Origin: Haemophilus massiliensis
GTDB lineage: Bacteria; Pseudomonadota; Gammaproteobacteria; Enterobacterales; Pasteurellaceae
Direction of reading: 5' to 3'
DNA: 64,000 nt
Assembly: GCA_000752995.2 (NCBI GenBank)
Contig: LM994636.1
Location: 304,931 to 368,930, forward strand
Every line of letters starts with the position of its first letter. The first letter of the stretch is position 1. The position numbers were made by a program, and so were the translations under genes. Below the pieces are notes generated by a model. It saw nothing but the letters and a program-made list of their open reading frames with translations. It had not been told where the DNA came from and did no database searches. Shown here in pieces: positions 42,130 to 51,401 of this stretch.

Positions 42130-43400
42130 TGTTATGGCTATTTTTAGGCAGTTTGTTTTTGCTTCTTTTTCTGGGGGTACCTGTCGCATTATCTATGCTG
42201 TTAAGCGCGAGTCTAATGTTAATTCAGATGGATATGTTTGACACTCAGTTGATCACAGAAAATTTTGTAATGGGAACAAATAATTTTCCATTAATGGCAA
42301 TTCCGTTTTTTATGCTAACTGGTGAAATAATGAAACACGGGGGGATATCCGAACGCATAATCAATTTTGCTATGAGTATGGTTGGGCATATTAAGGGAGG
42401 TTTAGGATATGTCGCAATTATTTCTGGGTTGATTTTTGCTGGTTTATCTGGATCTGCTGTGGCAGATACTGCCGCATTAGGAGCAATTCTGATACCAATG
42501 ATGGTGGCAAAAAAATATGATACAGCACGTTCAACTGGATTAATTTGTGCAGCTGGGATTATTTCTGTTGTTATACCACCGAGTATTCCGATGATTATTT
42601 ATGGAATTACAGCAGGTGCGTCAATCACTAAATTATTTATGGGAGGAACTGTCCCTGGACTTTTAATGGTAGCTGGTTTATGGATTATCTGGAAATTTTT
42701 ATATCGTAAGGAAGAAAGCAATTTAGCACCTAAACAAAGTTGTAAACAACGTTGGATTGCATTCAAACAGGCATTTTGGCCATTATTGCTTCCTATAATT
42801 ATTATAGTTGGACTTCGTGGCGGGATATTTACACCGACTGAGGCAGGGGTTGTTGCTGCGATTTATGCTGCAATTGTGAGTGTTTTATACCGTACTTTAT
42901 CGTTTAGTAAAATACAGGAAGTATTTATTAATACAATCAAGACTACATCGATGGTGATGTTTGTTGCCGCCGCCGCGATGATTTCGGCATTTGCAATTAC
43001 GGTAGCGCAGATTCCTAATGAACTGGTAGGTTTTATTAAAGGTATGACAGACAGCCCGACAGTTTTAATGTTAGTTATTATGGTCTTTTTATTACTTGTT
43101 GGCTGTGTGATGGATTTAATTCCAGCAGTTTTGATTTTTGTTCCAGTTCTTCTTCCGCTATTAAGGGCTTACAATATTGATATTGCTTATTTTGGGATAA
43201 TGATGGTAATTAACTTATCAATTGGATTAATCACTCCACCAGTAGGCACTGTTCTTTATGTAGGATCTGGAATTGCTAAATTAGGAATAAGTAAAATTTC
43301 AAGAGGTATAGTTCCTTTTTTATTAATCTATTTTGTCATATTACTGCTTATGGTTTTTTTTCCGAACATCGTAATTACGCCAATGAATTGGTTATCCTAA
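42129..43400 (+). CDS. TRAP transporter large permease subunit (DctM family)
   Basis: Membrane channel subunit of 423 residues with about a dozen helices, driving sodium-coupled uptake. Family motifs include F-F-M-L-T-G-E-I-M, G-L-S-G-S-A-V-A-D-T-A-A-L-G, P-P-S-I-P-M-I-I-Y-G and, near the end, I-G-L-I-T-P-P-V-G. Start and stop are shared with dctQ by one base, implying equal production. Confidence 0.94.
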   Translation: MLWLFLGSLFLLLFLGVPVALSMLLSASLMLIQMDMFDTQLITENFVMGTNNFPLMAIPFFMLTGEIMKHGGISERIINFAMSMVGHIKGGLGYVAIISGLIFAGLSGSAVADTAALGAILIPMMVAKKYDTARSTGLICAAGIISVVIPPSIPMIIYGITAGASITKLFMGGTVPGLLMVAGLWIIWKFLYRKEESNLAPKQSCKQRWIAFKQAFWPLLLPIIIIVGLRGGIFTPTEAGVVAAIYAAIVSVLYRTLSFSKIQEVFINTIKTTSMVMFVAAAAMISAFAITVAQIPNELVGFIKGMTDSPTVLMLVIMVFLLLVGCVMDLIPAVLIFVPVLLPLLRAYNIDIAYFGIMMVINLSIGLITPPVGTVLYVGSGIAKLGISKISRGIVPFLLIYFVILLLMVFFPNIVITPMNWLS

Positions 43401-43434
43401 AATAAAGATATAAGTATTTAATAGGGAGAATATA

Positions 43435-44283
43435 ATGAATAGTATTGCCAAAAAACATAACTTCAAAGACAAATTAGTGGTGATTACCGGCGCAGGCGGT
43501 GTGTTATGTGCTTTTTTTGCCAAGGAAATCGCAAAAACCGGGGCGAAGGTAGCGTTATTAGATATTAATTTCGAGGCCGCTGCTAAGTTTGCCGAAGAGA
43601 TTGTTCAACAGGGCTATATCGCCAAAGCGTATCAAACTGATGTGTTGGATCTGCACAGTATTCAGATGGTGAGGGATGCTATCGAACGGGATTTCGGCAC
43701 TTGCGATATTTTAATTAACGGCGCGGGCGGGAATAGTCCGAAAGCGACAACAGATAATGAATTCCATGAATTTAATCTGAGTGAAACGACGAAATCATTT
43801 TTTGAAATGGATAAAAATGGTATTGAATTTGTATTTAATCTGAATTATCTGGGAACGTTATTACCGACGCAAGTTTTTGCAAAAGACATGATTGGCAAAA
43901 AAGGCGCAAACATTATTAATATTTCCAGCATGAATGCCTACACTCCACTTACTAAAATTCCGGCTTATTCCGGTGCGAAAGCGGCAATCAGTAATTTCAC
44001 TCAATGGTTGGCAGTGTATTTTTCTCATGTAGGCATCCGCTGCAATGCCATTGCTCCGGGTTTTTTAGTGGGTAACCAAAACCGAGCATTGTTGTTTGAT
44101 CAAAACGGCAATCCGACGCCGCGCGCGCATAAAATCTTAACTAACACTCCGATGGGGCGATTTGGAGAAGCACATGAATTGCTGGGCGGAATTTTATTCT
44201 TAATGGATGAAGAATACGCAAGTTTTATTAACGGTGTGGTGCTGCCAATTGACGGTGGTTTTTCCGCTTACAGCGGCGTATGA
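43435..44283 (+). CDS. uxuB: SDR-type D-mannonate oxidoreductase (fructuronate reductase)
   Basis: Expected to reduce D-fructuronate to D-mannonate with NADH. The 282 residues have a variant Rossmann motif T-G-A-G-G-V-L-C seen in the Bacillus YjmF/UxuB type, N-G-A-G-G-N-S, and a Y-S-G-A-K catalytic pair. It is unrelated to the long-chain mannitol-dehydrogenase-type UxuB of E. coli, so this cluster uses a non-orthologous enzyme. Codon use is closer to core genes than to the preceding TRAP genes. Confidence 0.85.
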   Translation: MNSIAKKHNFKDKLVVITGAGGVLCAFFAKEIAKTGAKVALLDINFEAAAKFAEEIVQQGYIAKAYQTDVLDLHSIQMVRDAIERDFGTCDILINGAGGNSPKATTDNEFHEFNLSETTKSFFEMDKNGIEFVFNLNYLGTLLPTQVFAKDMIGKKGANIINISSMNAYTPLTKIPAYSGAKAAISNFTQWLAVYFSHVGIRCNAIAPGFLVGNQNRALLFDQNGNPTPRAHKILTNTPMGRFGEAHELLGGILFLMDEEYASFINGVVLPIDGGFSAYSGV

Positions 44284-44295
44284 GGGGATAAAATA

Positions 44296-44941
44296 ATGAA
44301 GCCTTTTATGTGCGAAGATTTTCTACTTTAATCAGCCATTAACAGAATTACAAATTGCGCAATATTCGACCGCACTTCTTGTTTGGTTTGCACAAGAGTA
44401 TTGTAAACGTCACTGGGTAATGCAAATGCACATCGGTGCGTTGCGCAATAATAATACCCGCATGTTCCGACTCCTCGGGCCTGACTGCGGGTTTGATTCT
44501 ATCGGCGATCGCACGTTTGCCGAACCGCTGTCCCGCTTGCTGGATGCGATGGATGAAACAGAGCAATTACCTAAAACTATTTTGTATTGTCTGAATCCGC
44601 GTGATAACGAAATGATAGCCAGTATGATTGGTAATTTCCAAACCGGCGGTATTGCCGGAAAAATTCAGTTTGGCTCCGGTTGGTGGTTCAATGATCAAAA
44701 AGATGGCATGGAACGCCAATTACAACAGCTTTCACAACTTGGTTTATTAAGTCAATTTGTAGGTATGTTGACGGATTCACGTAGTTTTTTATCTTATACG
44801 CGCCACGAATATTTCCGCCGCATTTTATGTGAAATGCTGGGGAAATGGGTAGTGAACGGCGAAGCGCCGAATGATATTGAATTATTGGGAAATATGATAA
44901 GTAATATCTGTTACCGTAATGCTAAAAACTATTTTAAATAA
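44296..44941 (+). pseudogene. uxaC: Remnant of uxaC (uronate isomerase) with large internal deletion
   Basis: The start region survives with a GGGGA ribosome site and the N-terminal codons [11 protein letters not shown], then a stop at 44329. The sequence continues in another frame with about 200 codons that match the UxaC C-terminus closely ([49 protein letters not shown]). About 270-280 central codons of a protein normally near 470 are gone, including most metal-binding residues. A 173-codon frame from 44420 may still be read but should be inactive. Confidence 0.92.
44369..44377 (-). repeat. Uptake signal next to the uxaC deletion junction
   Basis: ACCGCACTT lies about 40 bases after the point where the two uxaC pieces meet. 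It is the first uptake signal after a gap of about 7.3 kb. Confidence 0.85.
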
Positions 44942-44950
44942 GGTGATTCA

Positions 44951-45898
44951 ATGAAAAAACTCGCCCTACTCGGCGAATGTATGATCGAGCTTAATGGGGA
45001 GCCATTTGGTGATATGCGCCAGACTTATGGCGGGGATACGCTCAATACGGCGACTTATGTCGCTCGGGTAAGTTCGCCGGATAAGATTGAAGTACATTAT
45101 GTATCTGCCCTTGGTACGGATAGACTGAGTCAGGGCATGCTTGAGCATTGGCAGGCAGACGGAATTAAGACGGATTGGGTGCTATGTGATCCCGTACGTC
45201 AGCCGGGATTGTATTTGATCCAGCTGGACAAACATGGCGAACGCACGTTTTTATATTGGCGCAACCAGTCTGCCGCACGGTATTTGTTACAACATCGTGA
45301 TTATCCTCGCGTGCTGTCCGAGCTGGCACAGGTCGATGCCATTTATTTCAGCGGCATCAGTTTGGCAATCTTGCCGGAAAATGACCGCACTTTGTTTATT
45401 CAACAGCTTAGTGCTTTACGTAATAACGGGGTTGAGATTATTTTCGACAGTAATTATCGTCCGCAATTATGGCAGAGTTCGACACAGACGCAACGATATT
45501 ATGCGGCGTTGTTGCCGCTGGTTGATGTGGCATTGGTGACTTTTGATGATGAACAGCTGCTGTGGGGTGATCCGGATGCACAGGACAGTCTTCGTCGTTT
45601 AGCCGCCCATGGCATTAATAAAATCGTTTTAAAACAAGGAAAGTGCGGTGTGATTTTATGCCAAAATGGTCAACAAATTAGCGTGCCGACAACACCGGTT
45701 GCGCAGGTAGTGGATACCACCTCTGCCGGTGATGCTTTTAACGCCGGTTTTTTAAACGGCTATTTGCAACAAAAAGATTTGATTACCTGCTGCAGACTGG
45801 GGAATCAGCTGGCGGGCATTGTGATTCAACACAAAGGCGCGATTATTCCTTCTGCCGCCACAGTCCATTTCATTGAACAATTTAATGAGGAACGCTAA
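44951..45898 (+). CDS. kdgK: 2-dehydro-3-deoxygluconokinase
   Basis: PfkB-family kinase phosphorylating KDG to KDPG; 315 residues. The N-terminal G-E-C-M-I-E-L, the substrate region G-G-D-T-L-N-T-A and the C-terminal catalytic D-T-T-S-A-G-D-A-F-N-A-G are present. AAGGTG precedes the ATG. The stop overlaps the eda start (TAATG), so the last two steps of the pathway are translationally coupled. Confidence 0.95.
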   Translation: MKKLALLGECMIELNGEPFGDMRQTYGGDTLNTATYVARVSSPDKIEVHYVSALGTDRLSQGMLEHWQADGIKTDWVLCDPVRQPGLYLIQLDKHGERTFLYWRNQSAARYLLQHRDYPRVLSELAQVDAIYFSGISLAILPENDRTLFIQQLSALRNNGVEIIFDSNYRPQLWQSSTQTQRYYAALLPLVDVALVTFDDEQLLWGDPDAQDSLRRLAAHGINKIVLKQGKCGVILCQNGQQISVPTTPVAQVVDTTSAGDAFNAGFLNGYLQQKDLITCCRLGNQLAGIVIQHKGAIIPSAATVHFIEQFNEER

Positions 45899-46545
45899 TG
45901 GCTTATACAACAGCACAACTGATTGAAAAACTTAGACAAATCAAAGTAGTTCCGGTGATCGCACTGGATGAAGCACAGGATATTGTGCCGCTGACGCAGG
46001 TGCTGGCGGATAACGGCTTGCCGGTGGTGGAAATTACGTTTCGTTCCGCCGCGGCGGCAGAAGCGATAGGCTTGTTGCGCGCTCATCGGCCCGATATGCT
46101 GATTGCAGCGGGCACGGTGTTGACTGCCGAACAGGTCGTGCAGGCAAGAAATGCCGGCGCTGATTTTGTGGTGACGCCGGGATTGAATCCAAAAATCCTA
46201 CGGCTTTGTCAGGATCTGCATTTTCCGGTTACGCCCGGTGTGAACAACCCGATGTCCATTGAAGCGGCACTGGAGATGGGATTAACGGCGGTGAAATTTT
46301 TTCCAGCAGAGGCCAGCGGCGGGGTAAAAATGATTAAGGCGTTGCTCGGCCCGTATGCGCAGTTGCAGATTATGCCGACCGGCGGCATCGGCATACATAA
46401 TATTCGTGATTATCTGGCGATACCGAATGTGGTTGCTTGCGGCGGTTCTTGGTTTGTGGATAACTCCTTGATTCGGGCGAAAAACTGGGCGGAAATCGGG
46501 CGTTTGACGAGAGCGGTTGTGCAGCTGGTGCAGGAATGCCGATAA
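45898..46545 (+). CDS. eda: KDPG/KHG aldolase
   Basis: Class I aldolase splitting KDPG into pyruvate and glyceraldehyde 3-phosphate; 215 residues. The Schiff-base Lys is in V-K-F-F-P-A-E, with the other active-site segments V-P-V-I-A-L, E-I-T-F-R-S and G-A-D-F-V-V-T-P-G. It is the last gene of the rightward catabolic run and converges on rimI. Confidence 0.97.
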   Translation: MAYTTAQLIEKLRQIKVVPVIALDEAQDIVPLTQVLADNGLPVVEITFRSAAAAEAIGLLRAHRPDMLIAAGTVLTAEQVVQARNAGADFVVTPGLNPKILRLCQDLHFPVTPGVNNPMSIEAALEMGLTAVKFFPAEASGGVKMIKALLGPYAQLQIMPTGGIGIHNIRDYLAIPNVVACGGSWFVDNSLIRAKNWAEIGRLTRAVVQLVQECR

Positions 46546-46566
46546 CGCGCGAAAATTCACCGCACT

Positions 46567-47013
46567 TTACAAATACAGTGCCATAATAATGGCGTTTTCC
46601 CGCCCCCCCGCCGCGGTCGGGTAGTAGTTTTTGCGGGTATCTACTCGATTAAACCCGCATTGTTCATAGAGCCGTTGTGCGCCGATATTGGATTGGCGCA
46701 CTTCCAACCACAGCGTGCGAATGCCTTGTTCGCGCAGTTTTTCAATTAGTTGATTTAGCAGATATTTTCCCAAACCCTGGGCCTGAAAGGGCGGATCGAT
46801 GGCGATATTGAACAAGGTCGCTTCGTCCAACACGGTCTGGCAAATGGCGAAACCGAGAATTTCGCCGTCATCACCTTGTATTTTCAGATTGAGATAGCGC
46901 GCGCCTTGATTATTTTTTAGCGTACCGAATGACCAAGGCACGACATGTGCCGCCTGTTCAATGGCAAATAAGCGGGGAAAATCCTGTTCTTCAATATGAG
47001 TAATATACGGCAT
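46567..47013 (-). CDS. rimI: Ribosomal-protein-alanine N-acetyltransferase RimI
   Basis: GNAT acetyltransferase for the N-terminus of ribosomal protein S18; 148 residues from the ATG at 47013. It has D-E-A-T-L-F-N-I-A-I-D, the acetyl-CoA loop Q-A-Q-G-L-G-K-Y and the C-terminal N-Y-Y-P-T. A longer frame overlaps holD. The chosen ATG is two bases after the holD stop and matches the family N-terminus. The stop codon touches an uptake signal. Confidence 0.93.
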   Translation of the reverse strand: MPYITHIEEQDFPRLFAIEQAAHVVPWSFGTLKNNQGARYLNLKIQGDDGEILGFAICQTVLDEATLFNIAIDPPFQAQGLGKYLLNQLIEKLREQGIRTLWLEVRQSNIGAQRLYEQCGFNRVDTRKNYYPTAAGGRENAIIMALYL

Positions 47014-47015
47014 AA

Positions 47016-47429
47016 TTAATCGGCTTGTTGTTGAATTTGTCGCCATAGCTGACGCTTCGCCTGCGGGTCTTGCCGTAAGCTTTGCCAGTCCGGCGATTGC
47101 CATTGCGCCACCGCCTGTTTGCAGTAGGCTAAAGTGCGGTCGATTTTTTGCGGATTATTGCTTAATAACCAGTAACAGACCGGATGCTGAATCTTCATTA
47201 GTGGCGCGAAATCGAAATTAATACATAAACAATCTTGCGCGCCAATTTCCAGACTGCGCAAAATATCCTGTAGCAGCTGTTGGGTGGCGGGAATTGCCTG
47301 TTCGGCAATAATAATCAAACGGATATGTTGCGCGACAGCAAGATTGACCGCGCCTTTTAAGGCATCGGGACGATTAAGCTGCCATTGAGTAATGCCCATT
47401 TCCTGTAAGAGAAGATCGCGTCTGTTCAT
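47016..47429 (-). CDS. holD: DNA polymerase III psi subunit HolD
   Basis: Small clamp-loader accessory protein linking the chi subunit, and through it SSB, to DnaX. It has 137 residues from the ATG at 47429, beginning M-N-R-R-D-L-L-L-Q-E-M-G-I-T-Q-W. The holD-rimI order is conserved in gamma-proteobacteria. An AAAGGAA site lies slightly far (about 12 bases) from this ATG. A start 14 codons upstream is less likely. Confidence 0.88.
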   Translation of the reverse strand: MNRRDLLLQEMGITQWQLNRPDALKGAVNLAVAQHIRLIIIAEQAIPATQQLLQDILRSLEIGAQDCLCINFDFAPLMKIQHPVCYWLLSNNPQKIDRTLAYCKQAVAQWQSPDWQSLRQDPQAKRQLWRQIQQQAD

Positions 47430-47491
47430 CAATATCTGATTTCCTTTATAATAGGCGCCAATTTTAACCAATAACGCAGAGGATTGATAGG

Positions 47492-48478
47492 GTGATTTCT
47501 CTCGAAAGTCAGGTGCTGGAACGTCATTTGGCGTTTTTTCAGGATAAAGCGGTTTTATTCGCCGGTGGCATTAAGGATCATTTTCCGCAGCAGATTCAAA
47601 AGGTAGCGAAATCCGTTCGCATTTGGTCGTGTTATTTTGATTATGCTCGAACCAATAGTGCGGTGGATTTTTCTGCCGTTTTTAACGGCGATGCAGAGTT
47701 AGTCGTTTATTATTGGACGAAAAACAAGCAGGAGGTCGCTTTTCAGTTGATGCAGTTGCTGGCTAATGCGTCGTCAGGACAGGAGTTGTTGATTGTCGGC
47801 GAAAACCGCAGCGGTGTTCGTTCGGCGGAAAATTTGCTGGCACCTTATGGGGAGATCGCAAAAATTGACGGCGCTCGCCGCTGCGGGCTATACCATTTTT
47901 CTCTGAAAAACCGACCGCACTTTCAGCTTGATGAATACTGGAAAACTTATCGCCCGCTGAATTCATTCACCGTTTATAGCCTGCCGGGTGTATTCAGCGC
48001 CCATGAACTTGATGCCGGTACGGCGTTGCTGTTATCTACCCTTGACGCGCCCATTAACGGCAAGGTGCTGGATTTGGGCTGCGGTGTGGGTGTGATCGGC
48101 GGTTATATCAAACAACGCAACCCGCAAGTCGCGATTACCATGACGGATATTCACGCAATGGCGCTGGTCTCCGCTGAACGCACGTTGGCGGAAAATCGGT
48201 TGCAGGGCAAGGTGGTGGCAAGCGATGTGTTTTCTCACATTGACGAAAAATTCAACATAATTCTTTCTAATCCGCCGTTTCATGACGGCATTGATACTGC
48301 TTATCGCGCGGTGGAAACATTAATTCGACAGGCAAGACAACATTTAACCGCCGGCGGAGAACTGCGGATTGTGGCAAATGCGTTCCTGCCTTATCCTAAT
48401 TTGCTGGACGAGCATTTCGGCACTCATCAAGTGTTGGCAAAAACGGGAAAATTTAAGGTATATTCGGTGAGAAATTAA
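47492..48478 (+). CDS. rsmC: 16S rRNA (guanine-1207-N2)-methyltransferase RsmC
   Basis: The 328 residues form two related methyltransferase domains. The N-terminal one is degenerate. The C-terminal one is active, with the SAM motif V-L-D-L-G-C-G-V-G-V-I-G and the catalytic N-P-P-F. It methylates G1207 of 16S rRNA. The start is GTG after GAGGA. It diverges from holD, as in E. coli. Confidence 0.95.
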   Translation: MISLESQVLERHLAFFQDKAVLFAGGIKDHFPQQIQKVAKSVRIWSCYFDYARTNSAVDFSAVFNGDAELVVYYWTKNKQEVAFQLMQLLANASSGQELLIVGENRSGVRSAENLLAPYGEIAKIDGARRCGLYHFSLKNRPHFQLDEYWKTYRPLNSFTVYSLPGVFSAHELDAGTALLLSTLDAPINGKVLDLGCGVGVIGGYIKQRNPQVAITMTDIHAMALVSAERTLAENRLQGKVVASDVFSHIDEKFNIILSNPPFHDGIDTAYRAVETLIRQARQHLTAGGELRIVANAFLPYPNLLDEHFGTHQVLAKTGKFKVYSVRN

Positions 48479-48480
48479 AC

Positions 48481-48519
48481 AAGTGCGGTGAAAATTTTTT
48501 TATTTTTCACCGCACTTTT
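48481..48519. terminator. Bidirectional uptake-signal terminator between rsmC and tmaR
   Basis: AAGTGCGGTGAAAA (48481-48494) and TTTTCACCGCACTT (48504-48517) form a 14-bp perfect stem with a T-rich loop, between two convergent genes. Confidence 0.85.
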
Positions 48520-48537
48520 GACTGTTTTGGATATCGG

Positions 48538-48873
48538 TTATTTTTTTAATAACTCGGCATGGGCTTTTTTCTGCCCTTTCATTTTACCGCTGATTTCGCG
48601 TCGCTGTTTAGACAGCTCCGCGTTGCGGATAGTATAATCATCCACACGGGTTTCATAGTCGTCACGCATATTTTCAATAATGGCGCGCACATCTTCGATG
48701 CTCATATCATCACGGATATATTGGTTCAGGTTGTCCAATAACAGTACACGCTTCTGGTTATCGCGAATTTTACGATTGTTATCGTCGATATCGCGCAATA
48801 ATTTATTTTTTAAACGATACATACGCACATACTCTAACACTTCTTGGAACGATTGTTTATTCACGTTTTCCAT
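48538..48873 (-). CDS. tmaR: TmaR (YeeX, DUF496) polar-localisation protein
   Basis: The 111-residue, highly charged coiled-coil protein matches E. coli Tma[18 protein letters not shown]-x-x-R-V-D-D-Y and N-A-E-L-S-K-x-R-R. TmaR recruits phosphotransferase enzyme I to the cell pole in E. coli and so tunes sugar uptake. It is a single gene with a terminator shared with rsmC. Confidence 0.92.
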   Translation of the reverse strand: MENVNKQSFQEVLEYVRMYRLKNKLLRDIDDNNRKIRDNQKRVLLLDNLNQYIRDDMSIEDVRAIIENMRDDYETRVDDYTIRNAELSKQRREISGKMKGQKKAHAELLKK

Positions 48874-49078
48874 AATTGATACTCTCTGCCTTTAATTAAA
48901 AATAAATCCCGATTAATGTAGTCTTTTTTAGGCTTTTCGTCAAAGTATTCGCACGCTTTTTCCGGCTAAACGTAAAAAATTTGATGAATTTCATAAAAGT
49001 CGTTGCTTACGCTATCCCGAGGTGATAAAAATATTGAATTATTCTATTATTTCTCAATTATCTCTCAGGAAGTAAAAT

Positions 49079-50161
49079 ATGTCTCAAGTCTTTAATTTCA
49101 GCGCAGGACCGGCAATGATGCCGCCGGCAGTATTGCAACAGGCTCAACGGGAATTACTCAACTGGCAGGAACAGCACACCTCAGTCATGGAAGTCAGCCA
49201 CCGCGGCAAGTTGTTTATGGAACTGATCACGCAGGCGGAAGAGGATATTCGCCAGCTTTATCATATTCCTGCAAATTATAAAGTCCTGTTTTTGCAGGGC
49301 GGCGCTCGCGGTCAGTTTGCCGCCGTTCCGATGAATTTGTGTACTGAAAAAGGCAAGGCGCTGTATTTAACCAGCGGTCACTGGTCGACGACAGCGGCGA
49401 AAGAAGCGCGCCTGTTCTGCGAGGTTGATGAAATTAATCTTTTAACCGAAGGTGAAACGCTACAAGTAGGAACGCTGGATTTCAGTGATATTGCGCAGCA
49501 ATACGATTATGTGCATTATTGCCCGAACGAGACTATCAGCGGCGTTGAGATTTTTGACCTGCCGAATGTGGGTGAGGCGGTATTGGTCGCCGATATGTCA
49601 TCCAATATTCTGTCACGTGAAATCGACGTTAGTAAATTCGGTCTGATTTATGCTGGCGCGCAGAAAAATTTAGGACCGGCGGGGATCACCATCGTGATTG
49701 TGCGTGAAGATTTACTCGGTAAGGCGCGCACCGCCACACCGTCCATCTGGAATTATGCAGTGCAGACGAAAAGCGATTCGATGATCAATACACCGCCGAC
49801 TTTTGCGTGGTATTTATGTTCACTAGTGTTTAAACATTTGCTTGCCACCGGCGGGGTGCCAGCAATGGAACGGCGTAATAAAGCCAAAGCTGAATTGCTG
49901 TATGCCTATTTAGATCAGAGCGATTTTTATCGCAACCATGTGGCGCCGGCGAATCGTTCTTTAATGAACGTTACCTTTACCACCGGCAATGACGAATTAA
50001 ATGCGAAATTTGTCGCCGAAGCCACCGCCGCAGGCTTGCAGGCGCTGAAAGGTCATAAAGTATTGGGCGGTATGCGGGCGTCTATTTACAATGCGATGCC
50101 GATTGAGGGCGTCGAAGCTTTGATTGCCTTTATGCGCCAGTTTGCCGCGCAAAACCGTTAA
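49079..50161 (+). CDS. serC: Phosphoserine aminotransferase
   Basis: PLP enzyme of serine (and pyridoxine) biosynthesis; 360 residues. The N-terminus F-N-F-S-A-G-P-A-M, the PLP Lys in G-A-Q-K-N-L-G-P-A-G and the C-terminal segment G-G-M-R-A-S-I-Y-N-A all fit. AGGAAG precedes the ATG. It is followed 64 bp downstream by hisC and then aroA, a variant of the serC-aroA arrangement. Confidence 0.97.
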   Translation: MSQVFNFSAGPAMMPPAVLQQAQRELLNWQEQHTSVMEVSHRGKLFMELITQAEEDIRQLYHIPANYKVLFLQGGARGQFAAVPMNLCTEKGKALYLTSGHWSTTAAKEARLFCEVDEINLLTEGETLQVGTLDFSDIAQQYDYVHYCPNETISGVEIFDLPNVGEAVLVADMSSNILSREIDVSKFGLIYAGAQKNLGPAGITIVIVREDLLGKARTATPSIWNYAVQTKSDSMINTPPTFAWYLCSLVFKHLLATGGVPAMERRNKAKAELLYAYLDQSDFYRNHVAPANRSLMNVTFTTGNDELNAKFVAEATAAGLQALKGHKVLGGMRASIYNAMPIEGVEALIAFMRQFAAQNR

Positions 50162-50225
50162 TATCACAGGTAAGGGCAGGTGAAAGCCCTTATCTTTTTC
50201 TGTTACAACCGATAAAAAGAAACCT

Positions 50226-51326
50226 ATGCAATTTATCAATATCGCAAACAAAGGGGTCAAATCCCTTTCCCCTTATCAGGCGGGTAAGCCGATTGAAGAG
50301 CTTGAACGTGAGCTCGGTATCCGTAATATCATTAAACTGGCGTCGAATGAAAACCCTTTCGGCTTTCCGCAAAGCGCTAAGCAGGCCATTGAGCGACGGC
50401 TCAATGATCTGACCCGTTATCCCGATGCCAATGGTTTTGAACTGAAAGCCGCCATTGCCGAAAAATTCGGTCTGCATGCCGATCAGATCACCCTCGGCAA
50501 CGGTTCCAATGATTTAATTGAATTGTTCGCTCACACGTTTGCCAGCGAACATGATGAAATTATTTATTCGCAATATGCGTTTATCGTTTATCCGTTGATT
50601 ACCAAAGCCATCGGTGCAACCGCACGTGAAATTGCAGCGAAAAACTGGGGGCACGATTTGGACGGCTTTTTGGCGGCGATTAACGATAACACCAAGCTGA
50701 TTTATATCGCCAATCCGAACAACCCGACCGGGAATTTTTTAACGCAGGCGGAAATAAACCGCTTTTTGGCGCAGGTACCGGCACATGTGATCGTGGTGTT
50801 GGACGAAGCCTATACCGAATTTACTGCGCCGGATGAGCGTGTGGATTCTTTTGCGCTGGTGGAGCGGTATCCGAATTTGATTGTTTCCCGTTCGTTATCC
50901 AAAGCTTACGGTCTGGCGGGGCTGCGTATCGGCTATGCGGTATCTCATCCAGAAATTGCCGACTTGTTAAACCGCGTGCGGCAGCCGTTCAATTGTAACG
51001 CTTTGGCATTGGTTGCCGCCGTTGCGGTGTTAAATGATGACGAATTTGTGCAAAAAGCCGCAGCAAATAACCGTGCCGAGATGAAACGTTACGAAGATTT
51101 TTGCCGGCAGCACCAACTGGCGTATATCCCCTCGAAAGGGAATTTCATTACGCTTGATTTTAAACGTCCCGCCGCGCCGATTTACGATGCGCTGTTGCGC
51201 GAAGGCGTGATCGTGCGCCCGATAGCCGGCTATGGCATGCCGAATCATCTGCGTGTCAGTATCGGTTTACCGCAAGAAAATGACCGATTTTTCACCGCAC
51301 TTTTGAAAGTGCTGAATCTGGTATAA
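50226..51326 (+). CDS. hisC: Histidinol-phosphate aminotransferase
   Basis: PLP aminotransferase; 366 residues, with L-A-S-N-E-N-P-F-G, N-P-N-N-P-T-G and the PLP Lys in S-R-S-L-S-K-A-Y-G-L-A-G-L-R. The gene lies between serC and aroA rather than in a his operon. Enzymes of this type may also act on aromatic amino acid precursors, which would suit the neighbours, but that is inference. Confidence 0.93.
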   Translation: MQFINIANKGVKSLSPYQAGKPIEELERELGIRNIIKLASNENPFGFPQSAKQAIERRLNDLTRYPDANGFELKAAIAEKFGLHADQITLGNGSNDLIELFAHTFASEHDEIIYSQYAFIVYPLITKAIGATAREIAAKNWGHDLDGFLAAINDNTKLIYIANPNNPTGNFLTQAEINRFLAQVPAHVIVVLDEAYTEFTAPDERVDSFALVERYPNLIVSRSLSKAYGLAGLRIGYAVSHPEIADLLNRVRQPFNCNALALVAAVAVLNDDEFVQKAAANNRAEMKRYEDFCRQHQLAYIPSKGNFITLDFKRPAAPIYDALLREGVIVRPIAGYGMPNHLRVSIGLPQENDRFFTALLKVLNLV

Positions 51327-51401
51327 ACGCAGTTATCAACGTATAGTGTTCAAACTTGGGGCGAGAGTTATCGCCCAGTCATTATGGATAGTGAAACAAT
51401 C

